Shown piece after piece: positions 9,484 through 17,865 of a stretch of DNA of 64,000 nucleotides. Each line of letters begins with the position of its first letter. The first letter of the stretch is position 1. The notes under the pieces were generated by a model that saw only the letters and a program-made list of their open reading frames with translations, had not been told where the DNA came from and did not search any database. The position numbers and the translations under genes are program-made. Source of the stretch: an uncultured Treponema sp. (GTDB lineage Bacteria > Spirochaetota > Spirochaetia > Treponematales > Treponemataceae); contig CAMVCB010000006.1 in NCBI GenBank assembly GCA_947165895.1, forward strand, positions 248,001 through 312,000, read 5' to 3'.

Positions 9484-9492
9484 TTGCCATGT

Positions 9493-9891
9493 TTATTCAA
9501 CTATAATCTGCTTTTGTAATTCCAGAACCTTTTCAAGCGGAAGTTTTACACATTTTGCAATAACTTCAGGAGTTACATTTTCTTTTAATAATTCAGTTGC
9601 ACTTTCAATAGCTTTCAGCAGCTGGCCTTCGGCTATGCCTTCCGCGCGGATAGTTTTCTCATATGCTTCCTGGTCAAATTCAGTCAGACTCAAACCAATA
9701 ATCTCCTGTTTCTGTTCCTTGAATAAACCGTCAAGCAGCCTGTTATTTATGGCATCATCAACGGCATTTTTTACAGCATCGGCAGTGCTTTCGCCCTTGG
9801 AAAGTCTCAGCCGTACATTTGCAACAAAGCTTGAATAATCATACAATGCCTTGCACTTTTTTTGAAGTATATGTAATTTAAGGTGGCACAC
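9493..9891 (-). pseudogene. Truncated Rpn-type PD-(D/E)XK nuclease/transposase family remnant
   Basis: The 132-codon frame matches only the C-terminal part of the Rpn-type recombination-promoting nuclease family, which is multi-copy in host-associated Treponema. Recognisable pieces are KKCKALYDYSSFVANVRLR, the ESTADAVKNAVDDAI helix, FKEQKQEI and LTEFDQEAYEKT, followed by the usual variable C-terminal helical tail ending in VEK/LEKVLEL-like sequence. The N-terminal nuclease core with the catalytic PD-(D/E)XK residues is missing. The frame breaks upstream near 9860-9890, where sequence becomes GC-rich and unrelated. The first residues (MCHLKL) are not family-like. I therefore read it as a decayed mobile-element passenger; a short regulatory protein is an unlikely alternative. 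Confidence 0.7.
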
Positions 9892-10015
9892 GGCGCGAGC
9901 GTGGAACCGCGCCGAAGGCGGCCACTGGACTGAGAGAGGCTTTGCCGAACGAGGGAAGCGGCTGGAGCGGCAGCGGAACGGTGGAAGGCGAATGGGTGTG
10001 AAGTTTCGCCTGAAA
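9888..10015. other. GC-rich intergenic patch abutting the nuclease remnant
   Basis: About 125 bases are far richer in G and C than the surrounding chromosome and include short purine-rich blocks and a small CGCC-GAA-GGCG hairpin. The 73-codon minus-strand ORF over it has no recognisable protein features. Its edge coincides with the truncation of the nuclease frame, so it may be an inserted or relic repeat element. The remaining stretch to metG (10016-10113) is very AT-rich, with no promoter I would defend. Confidence 0.5.
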
Positions 10016-10113
10016 ATAATCTCACCATATTTAATTTTTAATGCAAATTTGATATTATTTATGTTAATTATTTTTTAATTTTGGCCCCGGACGGGCTTAG
10101 ACAAGGACGAAAA

Positions 10114-12420
10114 ATGAACAGAAGACTTATTACAGCAGCTTTACCATACGTTAATAATATTCCTCATCTGGGAAATATCATTCAGTCGCTTTCGGGCGAT
10201 GTTTTTGCACGTTTCTGCCGCAGCCGTGGTTATGACACTCTTTATGTCTGCGGTGTTGATGAATACGGTACAGCAACAGAGACTAAGGCACTTGAAGAAA
10301 AAACTGAACCTCGCGCCCTCTGCGACCACTACTATGGCGAGCACACAAAGATTTATGAATGGTTCCACATCAATTTTGATAAATTCGGACGAACTTCTAA
10401 CGAGCAGTGTACAGAAATCACTCAGGCTCTTTTTAATGACCTGGACAAGGCCGGCCTGATTCACGAGCACGTAAACAAGCAGCTTTTCTGTCCTCACTGT
10501 AATATGTTCCTTGCTGACCGCTATGTTGACGGAACCTGTCCTAAGTGCGGCTATGAAAAGGCCCGCGGTGACCAGTGCGATAAGTGCGGTTCTCTTCTTG
10601 ATCCTATTGAACTCAAAGAACCCCGCTGCCATACCTGCGGTTCAACACCGGAAGTCCGCGAGACAAAACACCTTTACATCGACCTTCCTGCTATGAGCGA
10701 AAAGCTTAATGCATGGATGGATAAGGCAAGCGTTGAAGGCCGCTGGTCTGACAATGCAATCAATATGACAAAGGCCTGGATCCGTGATGGTCTTCAGGAG
10801 CGTGCCATTACCCGCGACCTTAAGTGGGGTATTCCTGTTCCTAAGGCTGGTTATGAAAACAAGGTTTTCTATGTCTGGTTCAACGCCCCAATCGGTTATC
10901 TTTCTATTACAAAGCAGCTGGCTGACGAGCTTGTAAAGGCCGGAAAAAAGAGCTTTGACTGGAAATCATGGTGGCTTCCGAGTGAGAGCGAAGAGGCTAA
11001 GGGCAAGGAAAAGGTTGAGCTTTTCCAGTTCATTGGTAAAGACAATATTCCTTTCCACACTGTTGTTTTCCCTTGTACAATGCTGGGCTCTCCACACGAG
11101 TGGACAAAACTTCATCATATGTCTTCGACTGAATTTTTGAACTATGAAGACGGAAAGTTCTCTAAGAGTCTTGGGGTTGGTGTATTCGGTTCGGATGCTA
11201 TTGAATCTGGAATTCCTGCTGATGCATGGCGTTTTTACATTTTCTATAACCGTCCTGAAAAGCAGGACTATCAGTTTACCTGGAAAGACTTTATGGAAAA
11301 GCTTAACGGCGAGCTGATTGGTAACCTTGGTAACCTTGTAAACCGCACATTGCTTTTTGTAAATAAATATTATGAAGGAAAGATTCCTGATGCCCCTGTT
11401 GACGAAGAGCTCTGGTCAAAGGTTCGCGAGCTTGAGGCAAAGGCAACTGAAAGTCTTGAATGGGCTGATTTGAAGGATGCTTTCCACACAATGTTTGAAA
11501 TTTCTGATATCTGTAACAAAAAATTCCAGGCAACTGAACCTTGGAAGGCCAGAACAGAAAATCCGGCTGTGGCAGAATGCCTTATCCACAACCTCTGTTA
11601 TGTAATTAAGGATCTGATGATTATGATGAATCCTTATATGCCTCAGTACACTCAAAAAATCATGAGCTACTTTGGAAAGTCTATTCAGGAAAGCAAGATT
11701 GGAATGGAAACAAAGCCCGGTTATACATGGAATGACCTTGGAAAACTTGAAGGCCTGAGCACTGTTGGACCTACAGAAGTTTACTTTAAGCCAATGGATC
11801 AGAAGACTATGCTTGCCTTCCGCGAAAAATTCGGCGGTAAACAGAATAAGGCTGAGGCTAAAAAAGACAAGAAAGAAAAGAAGGCAAAAAAGGCAGAACC
11901 AACTGTATTGCCGGTAGATCAGCAGGCTGATTTCTTCAATAAAAATATCGAGCTGACTGTAGCAAAGATTGTTGACGTTAAGCCAAATCCTGAAGGAGAA
12001 AAGCTTTATATCGAAACTCTGGATGACGGAAGCGGAAGTCCGCGTACAATTCAGTCTGGCTTGCGCATGTTCCTTAAAGAATCTGACCTTCTTGGAAAGC
12101 ACGTTGTAATTGCATCAAACCTTGCTCCTCGTACAATGCGGGGAGTTGAAAGCCGGGGTATGCTTCTTGCCGGTCACTACGAGGCTGACGGAAAAGAATG
12201 TGTAGAGGTTCTTGATGTAAGCTGGGCAAAGCCTGGTACAAAGATTGTGCTTGAAGGTGCTGATGTAAATGCCGCAAAAAAGGCTGAAATCACAGGTGAT
12301 GAATTCTTCTCTGTTCAGATTGCCGCAAAAGACGGTCTTGTTCAGATTGCAGGCAAAAAGCTTTTGGCAGACGGAAAAGAAATCAAAACTGAAAAAGCCT
12401 TGAACTCAGATATTGCATAA
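10114..12420 (+). CDS. metG: Methionyl-tRNA synthetase (MetG1 type with C-terminal tRNA-binding domain)
   Basis: Cytoplasmic class I synthetase charging tRNA-Met and initiator tRNA, 768 residues from the ATG at 10114, which has AGGA 7 bases upstream. The longer TTG start in the ORF track adds 11 residues that do not look like the family. ALPYVNNIPHLGN carries the HIGH-type motif. Residues about 130-190 hold four zinc CxxC knuckles (CPHC, CPKC, CDKC, CHTC), as in the two-knuckle MetG1 class. KFSKSLG near residue 350 is the KMSKS loop. After a Lys/Ala-rich linker (about 580-605), the last 150 residues form an Arc1p/Trbp111-like OB fold for tRNA binding and dimerisation. The next gene starts 1 base after the stop. 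Confidence 0.96.
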   Translation: MNRRLITAALPYVNNIPHLGNIIQSLSGDVFARFCRSRGYDTLYVCGVDEYGTATETKALEEKTEPRALCDHYYGEHTKIYEWFHINFDKFGRTSNEQCTEITQALFNDLDKAGLIHEHVNKQLFCPHCNMFLADRYVDGTCPKCGYEKARGDQCDKCGSLLDPIELKEPRCHTCGSTPEVRETKHLYIDLPAMSEKLNAWMDKASVEGRWSDNAINMTKAWIRDGLQERAITRDLKWGIPVPKAGYENKVFYVWFNAPIGYLSITKQLADELVKAGKKSFDWKSWWLPSESEEAKGKEKVELFQFIGKDNIPFHTVVFPCTMLGSPHEWTKLHHMSSTEFLNYEDGKFSKSLGVGVFGSDAIESGIPADAWRFYIFYNRPEKQDYQFTWKDFMEKLNGELIGNLGNLVNRTLLFVNKYYEGKIPDAPVDEELWSKVRELEAKATESLEWADLKDAFHTMFEISDICNKKFQATEPWKARTENPAVAECLIHNLCYVIKDLMIMMNPYMPQYTQKIMSYFGKSIQESKIGMETKPGYTWNDLGKLEGLSTVGPTEVYFKPMDQKTMLAFREKFGGKQNKAEAKKDKKEKKAKKAEPTVLPVDQQADFFNKNIELTVAKIVDVKPNPEGEKLYIETLDDGSGSPRTIQSGLRMFLKESDLLGKHVVIASNLAPRTMRGVESRGMLLAGHYEADGKECVEVLDVSWAKPGTKIVLEGADVNAAKKAEITGDEFFSVQIAAKDGLVQIAGKKLLADGKEIKTEKALNSDIA

Positions 12421-12421
12421 T

Positions 12422-13717
12422 ATGTTTGACATTAAAATCTCAAAAATTGAAAATACAAGCCGCACCAACGAAGGGTCTTTTTTACAAACTCCCTTCTGGT
12501 GCGAATTTAAGGCTGCTCACGGCTGGAAATACCTTCGCTTTGAAATGTCTGCAAAAGTGCCGGTTGAAAAGGGAAGCCGTAACTGCGAGGGTGAAAGATG
12601 TTCTACAAAAGAACATGAAGAAGGCCATGGCGAACATTCTGAAAATCAGATTCTTGAAGAACGCACTTATGAATTTGCTGTATTAGTACGTTCCTTTGCA
12701 AAAGGACTTTTCAGCCTGGCTTACCTGCCTTTATTTCCGTCACTTTTGTATAAGTGCACAAGCGAAGAAAAAATCGACTCTGCATTTGATAGCCAAGACC
12801 AGTCAGTTTTGATTGATGAAACTCTTGTAACGCCAGAAACTCAGAGCATTGAGTTTGCAAATTTTATAGCGGAGATTGCAGGGGCATTAAAGCCCTATCT
12901 TCCTAAAAACACTATCTGCGTACGTTTTGACCCAGATGTAGACTTTGCAACTCCTTTTGACCGCGACACCTTTAATTACGGATTAAAAGTTGTTTCCTAT
13001 GCTGACCGCCTGCGCCTTAAAAAGACACGTGTAGACATTCAGCCGCCGGATTCAACCCTGGTTGATTTGACAGCCGGCGAAGAAGAAATTTTAGGCCGCA
13101 TGAAGTCAAAATGGCGCTATAACATCCGTCTGGCAGAAAAAAAAGGCGTTCAGATTGAAAAAATCTTAGGAAATGATAGTAACTTGTCTGAAAAATTAGA
13201 CAAATTCTACGAATTATATAAGATTACCTCTGAACGCGACGGTATTGCAATCCATCCAAAATCATATTACGAAGATTTAATGCGCCGTTCAGCAGAGGAA
13301 ATTGCCGCCGGAAAGAATGTGCCGGAAGTCCGACTTTATCTTACCCGCCACGAAGAAGATTATCTTGGCGCAATAATTACGCTTTTTTCTAAAACCGAAA
13401 GCGTTTACCTTTACGGCTGTTCAAGTAACGTAAAGCGAAACCTTATGCCTAATTTCCTTTTGCAGTGGACTGCGATGAAGGACGCAAAGGCTTATGGAAG
13501 TCTATATTACGATATGTACGGAATGCCTCCTACCGATGACGAAAATCATCCTATGCACGGCCTTTATCTTTTTAAGACAGGCTTTGGCGGAAAAAACATT
13601 CACCGGACCGGAAGCTGGGACGTTCAGCTGAAAGCCCTTTATTCCCTTTGTACTCTGGCAGAAAATCTGCGGGCCTTCTGGCATAAGAAGGTTTTGAAAA
13701 AGCTTCGCGGTCGTTAG
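12422..13717 (+). CDS. FemAB/FemX-type aminoacyltransferase (peptidoglycan bridge family)
   Basis: 431 residues from the ATG at 12422; the TTG at 12413 lies inside metG and is less likely. Two tandem GNAT-like folds are expected in this family. Visible family features are MKSKWRYNIRLAEKKG, the substrate-lobe segment around GIAIHPKSYYEDLM, LYLTRHEEDYLGAIIT, the YLYGCSSNVKRNLMPNFLL strand-helix, and a C-terminal GLYLFKTGFGGKNIHRTGSWD. FemX-type enzymes move an amino acid from aminoacyl-tRNA to the peptidoglycan stem peptide on lipid II. Its position directly behind metG is suggestive but does not reveal the amino acid. The N-terminal 140 residues, rich in Glu and His, are unusual. Some relatives are only annotated as GNAT-fold proteins. 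Confidence 0.75.
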   Translation: MFDIKISKIENTSRTNEGSFLQTPFWCEFKAAHGWKYLRFEMSAKVPVEKGSRNCEGERCSTKEHEEGHGEHSENQILEERTYEFAVLVRSFAKGLFSLAYLPLFPSLLYKCTSEEKIDSAFDSQDQSVLIDETLVTPETQSIEFANFIAEIAGALKPYLPKNTICVRFDPDVDFATPFDRDTFNYGLKVVSYADRLRLKKTRVDIQPPDSTLVDLTAGEEEILGRMKSKWRYNIRLAEKKGVQIEKILGNDSNLSEKLDKFYELYKITSERDGIAIHPKSYYEDLMRRSAEEIAAGKNVPEVRLYLTRHEEDYLGAIITLFSKTESVYLYGCSSNVKRNLMPNFLLQWTAMKDAKAYGSLYYDMYGMPPTDDENHPMHGLYLFKTGFGGKNIHRTGSWDVQLKALYSLCTLAENLRAFWHKKVLKKLRGR

Positions 13718-13730
13718 AGGGAGATTAGCT

Positions 13731-13758
13731 GTTAGCGGTTAGTTGTTAGCGGTTAGCC
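13731..13758 (+). repeat. 14-bp tandem duplication upstream of thiN
   Basis: GTTAGCGGTTAGTT is followed at once by GTTAGCGGTTAGCC, preceded by a partial copy (GATTAGCT). It fills the short gap between the FemAB gene and the thiN ribosome-binding site and looks like slippage-generated sequence. Confidence 0.7.
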
Positions 13759-13771
13759 TGAGGGGGTGGAA

Positions 13772-14512
13772 ATGAAAAGATGTCTGATTATTTCGGGGGG
13801 GGATTTTTTTGATGCTCCACGCTCTTTGTATGATGAGGCGGATTTTGTTGTAGCCTGCGATAAGGGCTGGGATTATGCAAAAAGGCTGGGATTTCTTCCG
13901 GATGTCGTAATCGGGGATTTTGATTCTTACGGTGCAGGCGTGGAGGAAGGTGACACTGCTGCCCCGGAAGGTGACGGCGCGTCCCCGGAAGGTGACGGCG
14001 CGTCCCCGGAAGGGGACGCATTCGCCTGGGATGGTGACACAAAAATCATAAAGCTTTCTCGCGACAAAGATGACTCAGATACTATGGCGGGCGTAAAATA
14101 TGCAATCGGGGAAGGCTGTAATGACTTTACCTTTATCTGCGCAGCAGGCGGCCGTTTTGACCATTTTTTCTGTAATATTCAGACTCTTTCTTTTATTGCA
14201 GAAAAATTTGGAAGGGCAAGGCTTCTCTCTGATAATGACGAAATCACCGTGATTAATAAGAGCTCTGTTGAAATTGAAAAGAAGGAGGGCTGGAGCCTTT
14301 CAGTTTTTTCTCTTTGTGACGAAGCCCGGGGAATTACAGAAGAAGGGACCCGCTGGCAATTGAATGGGGGTCTTATGCGGCAGAATGCCCCTTACGGTCT
14401 AAGTAACGAATGGACCGCAGACAAGGCAAAAATAGCGGTGGAAGAGGGCACTTTAATCATCATCACTTCAAAAATACCTGGCGGAGTAAAAGCTGTAAAG
14501 CGCGAGAAGTAA
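13772..14512 (+). CDS. thiN: Thiamine pyrophosphokinase with an in-frame minisatellite loop
   Basis: Transfers pyrophosphate from ATP to thiamine to form thiamine diphosphate, in the cytoplasm. ACDKGWDYAKRLGFLPDVV and IGDFDSYG carry the substrate and metal-binding aspartates, SRDKDDSDTMAGVKYA the second conserved acidic loop, and GGRFDHFFCNIQTL the family G-G-R-x-D-H motif; a C-terminal beta domain follows. The ATG at 13772 is chosen because AGGGGGTGG sits just upstream; the GTG at 13766 overlaps it. Between the two aspartate motifs, where relatives have a short loop, this protein has about 28 residues of EGDGASP-type repeats encoded by a 21-bp minisatellite. A G8 run lies at codons 8-10. Both features could cause length or frame variation. 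Confidence 0.85.
   Translation: MKRCLIISGGDFFDAPRSLYDEADFVVACDKGWDYAKRLGFLPDVVIGDFDSYGAGVEEGDTAAPEGDGASPEGDGASPEGDAFAWDGDTKIIKLSRDKDDSDTMAGVKYAIGEGCNDFTFICAAGGRFDHFFCNIQTLSFIAEKFGRARLLSDNDEITVINKSSVEIEKKEGWSLSVFSLCDEARGITEEGTRWQLNGGLMRQNAPYGLSNEWTADKAKIAVEEGTLIIITSKIPGGVKAVKREK
13795..13802 (+). repeat. G8 homopolymer in the first codons of thiN
   Basis: Eight consecutive G residues encode part of SGG in the opening beta strand and are followed almost at once by seven T residues. It is the second G8 tract near a start codon in this window. Loss or gain of one G would truncate the enzyme. Confidence 0.85.
13945..14018 (+). repeat. 21-bp minisatellite (about 3.5 units) inside thiN
   Basis: Units of GGAAGGTGACGGCGCGTCCC-type sequence: one diverged copy (13945-13965), two identical copies (13966-13986, 13987-14007) and a partial copy. 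The 21-bp period keeps the frame, so copy-number change alters the protein by 7 residues per unit. It is more GC-rich than its surroundings. Confidence 0.9.
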
Positions 14513-14515
14513 CTT

Positions 14516-14701
14516 ATGGACGATAAAGAATATTATTCAATTATGAACCGGACTTCCTCATTTGTAATCAATCAGGTGCTGAAAAAGAATAAAAAAAAGG
14601 CCGGAAATAACTCTCAAAAGTCCTTTACAAAGCTTGAACAGCATCAGGGGCGCGATGACGCTGAAATGCTTTTTGAAAAACAGGGCGACAAAGAATTCTA
14701 A
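14516..14701 (+). CDS. Small hypothetical protein downstream of thiN
   Basis: 61 residues, highly charged and soluble, with a Lys-rich centre (KKNKKKAG) and no signal peptide, membrane segment or known motif. It starts 3 bases after the thiN stop, which argues for co-transcription and a real gene. I do not recognise it. Confidence 0.5.
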   Translation: MDDKEYYSIMNRTSSFVINQVLKKNKKKAGNNSQKSFTKLEQHQGRDDAEMLFEKQGDKEF

Positions 14702-14733
14702 AATTTTAATTTTAAAAAGCTGAACTTTGATGT

Positions 14734-14739
14734 TATAAT
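14734..14739 (+). promoter_or_regulatory. Putative -10 box (TATAAT) next to the GGDEF gene start
   Basis: Consensus TATAAT is separated from the ATG at 14749 by 9 bases and no Shine-Dalgarno intervenes. A transcript starting at the usual distance would have a leader of only 2-3 bases. The -35 element is weak. Confidence 0.5.
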
Positions 14740-14748
14740 TTTTGTATC

Positions 14749-17700
14749 ATGGAGAAGAAAGTTCAGTTTCTTTTAGATTTTGTATCTAACTGCCAGAATA
14801 CCTGCTATATCACAACAGATTCAGACACAATGAATCAGATTCCTTCGATTCTTGGGGAATCTTACTGTCTTATCGATTTAAAAGATGATTATTCGCCACT
14901 TCGTCCTTTTATGGAGCTGCTTCGTTTCTATAATCCTCCTTTTAAAATGCTTCAAAGCCAGGTTTATCCCCTGCAGCTGGAAACTTTTGCAACCTATATC
15001 CATGATGGAATTGCAAAGGAACGTGAAGATATCGTTCTTGATCATGAAATCAACTACGAAAAAAAACAGATAAAAAATACCCTTGTCAGCCTGATTGAAA
15101 AGCTGAACGGCGACAATAATTATATCTTTTTGAATTCCCAGTTTATGAATATGGATTCTCTGGAAATTGTAACTGAGGTAGAAAAATCTGCTCACAAGGG
15201 GAAGTTTATTTTCTGTTTTGATTCCGAAAATCCTTATACTGCTAAAAAGACGATTATGACTTTTCTGAAGGATATTTCACAAAATCATAATTATCTGACG
15301 GGTTTTAAGCTTGAAAAAAAACACGGAAAGGATCTTTCTGAGGATTTTTCCTTTACTTATGAATCTCTGATTATGGCTTTAAGAAATGCCCGGCTTTTTC
15401 TTGATTTGAAGCAGGCGGCTTTTCTTGCGGACAAGGCTCTTGAAATTCTTGAAACACAGAAGAATTATTCACCTCTTGCCCGCGAACTCAAGCTTGAGGT
15501 TGCCCTTGCATATTTTATCTGCTCTGAGGCTGATAAATCTGCGGTTCTCCTTTCGGCAATTTCTGATGAAGGAATTGATGATGAAATTGACCTTAAGGCC
15601 AAGCTTTTCCTTTCGAAAATCTATAATTCAAAATCCATGCTGAATCTTGCCAAAAAGTATGCTCTTTTGATTTTGCAGCGTTTTTCTGACGGACGGAATA
15701 AAAAATCACCTTATTATGCCCTTGCCCTGATGCAGGATTATTTTTCTACAAGCCGTGATGACAGGGTACTGGCTCTTGATAAATATAAGGCCGCGATCGA
15801 TGCTCTTTTGCGTTCGGATTTGAACAATAACTTTGTAAATACAGTCCTTCATTTCCCGGAAGTTGTTTTTGAAGATGAAAATCAGCTGGGATTTTTTGAA
15901 TACCTGCTTGATAAAACAGACCGCATTTCTCATGAAATTGAAAATAATATGCAGATTTCGGCTGTAATGCACTGGCGGGCAATTTATTATGAAGAGACTG
16001 GCCATAATGATGAGGCAAGAAAGGCTCTGGAAAAGGCTGATGCGCTCAGAACCCAGCTTGGTGATATAAAACAGATGATCTGCATTAAAAACGGCCTTTC
16101 TGATTTCTGTATGCGAATGGCCCGCTTTAAGGAAGCCTACAATGTCCTCAATGATTTTACAGACCAGCTTTTCCTTGTTTCTGATTATATTCTGATTATT
16201 GAGCTGCTTAAAAATATGAGCCGGGCAACTTTCTATGTCCATAATTTTGAACTTACAGAAAAAATTGCCCTTGTCCTTCTTGATTTGTATAAAAAATTCG
16301 TTCCTGAAAACATAAGTTTAAATTCCTATATTCCAAAGCCTGAGGATATTTACAGCTTCCAGTCTGTAATTGATATTTACAATAAGGATTATTTCCATGC
16401 GGAAATGAATTATAAAATCCTCACTTCAAAAACTGCAAAGCTTTCTGATAACTGTAAGCCTTTCATTTTTTATGTTGATGCCTGCCTTAAAGCTGTAAAA
16501 GGGGAATATGAGGCCGCAGAAAAATTAATGGCTAAGGTAATTGAAGATTACAATAAGCTTGGAAAATACAGTCATACAATCGTTTTCCTTCTTTATGATT
16601 TTGCAATTCACCTGGAAAATCTTGGAAATCACCAGCTTTCTCAAAAATATTTTGATATCGGCTTTAATCTTGCCAGGGAAAAAAGTCTTGTATATTTTTT
16701 CAAGAATAAAAAGGAATACACTCTTGAAGAGTACAGAAACAGTTTTACCAAGCTTGCGGACTTTAAGATTGATTCTCTGATGCTTATAGATAAGGCAAAT
16801 AAAGATTATTCAATTAATCAGCTGCACAATAAACTCAATGAATATCAGTTTATCAATAAAATCAATTCCTTTAATCCGGGAATTACGGGAATTAAAAATT
16901 ATCTTGAAAAGATTTCCTTTTGTATTTGCGAGTTCCTGGCGGCTCAGTCTGTTTCTTTTGCCCAGCTTGGCATTTCAAAAAAGTGGAAGAACCTTACATC
17001 CTTTTCTCAGTCCAGCACAAAGGAAATGCTTTTGCCTGAGGCTGTCTGGGAGAATCTTTTTGAACGTTACGGCAGCCCCGAAAAGCCGGAATTGATTTTT
17101 GATAAGGATAACGAGCTTTATTACTGCGATCTTTCAAAATTTGATTTTAAGGGAGCCATTGTAATACTTCCAAATGACAGCAAAAAATTTTCATCGCTTG
17201 CTGTTTCAATCGTAAATATTGCACTTTTGAATATTCAGAGCCAGCTTTTAATTTACACACAGCATGAAAATCTTGCGGCCCTTACCGCAATTGATCCGAT
17301 TACAGGATTGAGTAACCGCCGTGCACTTTCGCGTCACATTACCCTTGAAAATGAACGGGTAGAGCGCTTTTTTAAGCGTAAAAAGCAGATTATTCAAAAG
17401 GCAATCGCCTTTATTGATATCGATAATTTTAAGTATTATAACGAGCGCTTTGGTTATATTGCCGGTGATTTTCTTTTGAAATGCTTTGCGGATATCCTTA
17501 AAAATACACTCCGCCGCATTGATTTTGTCTGCCGTTACGGCGGGGACGAGTTTGTTGTGGTTATGGGTGATACTTCCGAGGAGGAAGGAGAGCGTATGTG
17601 CCAGAGAATTTACATTGAGCATTCAAAGAGGGATTTCTTTCTGCCGGATTTAAAACATTTTATCAGTCAGGATTTTGATATTCCGCAGAATAAGGCTATT

Positions 17701-17865
17701 GGCTTCAGCATGGGACTCTGCTGTAACTCTGATACTGCCGAGCCTGCAAATCTTATGGAAGTGCTTAGAAACGCAAATAAAGCCTTGAAGTTCGCCAAGG
17801 AAAACGGAAAGGGTAGCGTTGCAACCTGGTCTAGAATCAAAGATCTAGCTGATTTGCGTCCGTAA
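14749..17865 (+). CDS. TPR-rich diguanylate cyclase (GGDEF) with a STAND-like N-terminus
   Basis: 1038 residues, no membrane segment. Residues 1-210 resemble the ATPase part of STAND/MalT-like regulators, but I see no Walker A motif, so ATP binding is doubtful. Residues about 215-690 are helical repeats of TPR type. Residues about 715-850 look GAF-like. The GGDEF domain occupies about 865-1030: DPITGLSNRRAL opens it, IAFIDIDNFKYYN carries the metal Asp, and RYGGDEFVVV (near 931) is the intact active site. RRIDFVCRYGGDEF also contains RxxD five residues upstream, the inhibitory c-di-GMP site. The predicted reaction is two GTP to c-di-GMP, with product feedback. The PilZ gene at 29146 is a candidate effector. 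Its 3' end overlaps the convergent ATP-grasp gene by 29 bp. Confidence 0.9.
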   Translation: MEKKVQFLLDFVSNCQNTCYITTDSDTMNQIPSILGESYCLIDLKDDYSPLRPFMELLRFYNPPFKMLQSQVYPLQLETFATYIHDGIAKEREDIVLDHEINYEKKQIKNTLVSLIEKLNGDNNYIFLNSQFMNMDSLEIVTEVEKSAHKGKFIFCFDSENPYTAKKTIMTFLKDISQNHNYLTGFKLEKKHGKDLSEDFSFTYESLIMALRNARLFLDLKQAAFLADKALEILETQKNYSPLARELKLEVALAYFICSEADKSAVLLSAISDEGIDDEIDLKAKLFLSKIYNSKSMLNLAKKYALLILQRFSDGRNKKSPYYALALMQDYFSTSRDDRVLALDKYKAAIDALLRSDLNNNFVNTVLHFPEVVFEDENQLGFFEYLLDKTDRISHEIENNMQISAVMHWRAIYYEETGHNDEARKALEKADALRTQLGDIKQMICIKNGLSDFCMRMARFKEAYNVLNDFTDQLFLVSDYILIIELLKNMSRATFYVHNFELTEKIALVLLDLYKKFVPENISLNSYIPKPEDIYSFQSVIDIYNKDYFHAEMNYKILTSKTAKLSDNCKPFIFYVDACLKAVKGEYEAAEKLMAKVIEDYNKLGKYSHTIVFLLYDFAIHLENLGNHQLSQKYFDIGFNLAREKSLVYFFKNKKEYTLEEYRNSFTKLADFKIDSLMLIDKANKDYSINQLHNKLNEYQFINKINSFNPGITGIKNYLEKISFCICEFLAAQSVSFAQLGISKKWKNLTSFSQSSTKEMLLPEAVWENLFERYGSPEKPELIFDKDNELYYCDLSKFDFKGAIVILPNDSKKFSSLAVSIVNIALLNIQSQLLIYTQHENLAALTAIDPITGLSNRRALSRHITLENERVERFFKRKKQIIQKAIAFIDIDNFKYYNERFGYIAGDFLLKCFADILKNTLRRIDFVCRYGGDEFVVVMGDTSEEEGERMCQRIYIEHSKRDFFLPDLKHFISQDFDIPQNKAIGFSMGLCCNSDTAEPANLMEVLRNANKALKFAKENGKGSVATWSRIKDLADLRP

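Noticed and set aside
9440-9838. 132-codon plus-strand ORF rich in Ser and Phe
   Set aside because: Antisense of the nuclease remnant in a mirrored frame; no ribosome-binding site.
9807-10028. 73-codon minus-strand ORF in the GC-rich patch
   Set aside because: Low-complexity Arg/Ser/Ala translation with no plausible start signal; explained by local base composition.
13700-13772. TPP riboswitch upstream of thiN
   Set aside because: The gap is only 54 bp, filled by a 14-bp tandem repeat and the ribosome-binding site; no thi-box consensus is present.
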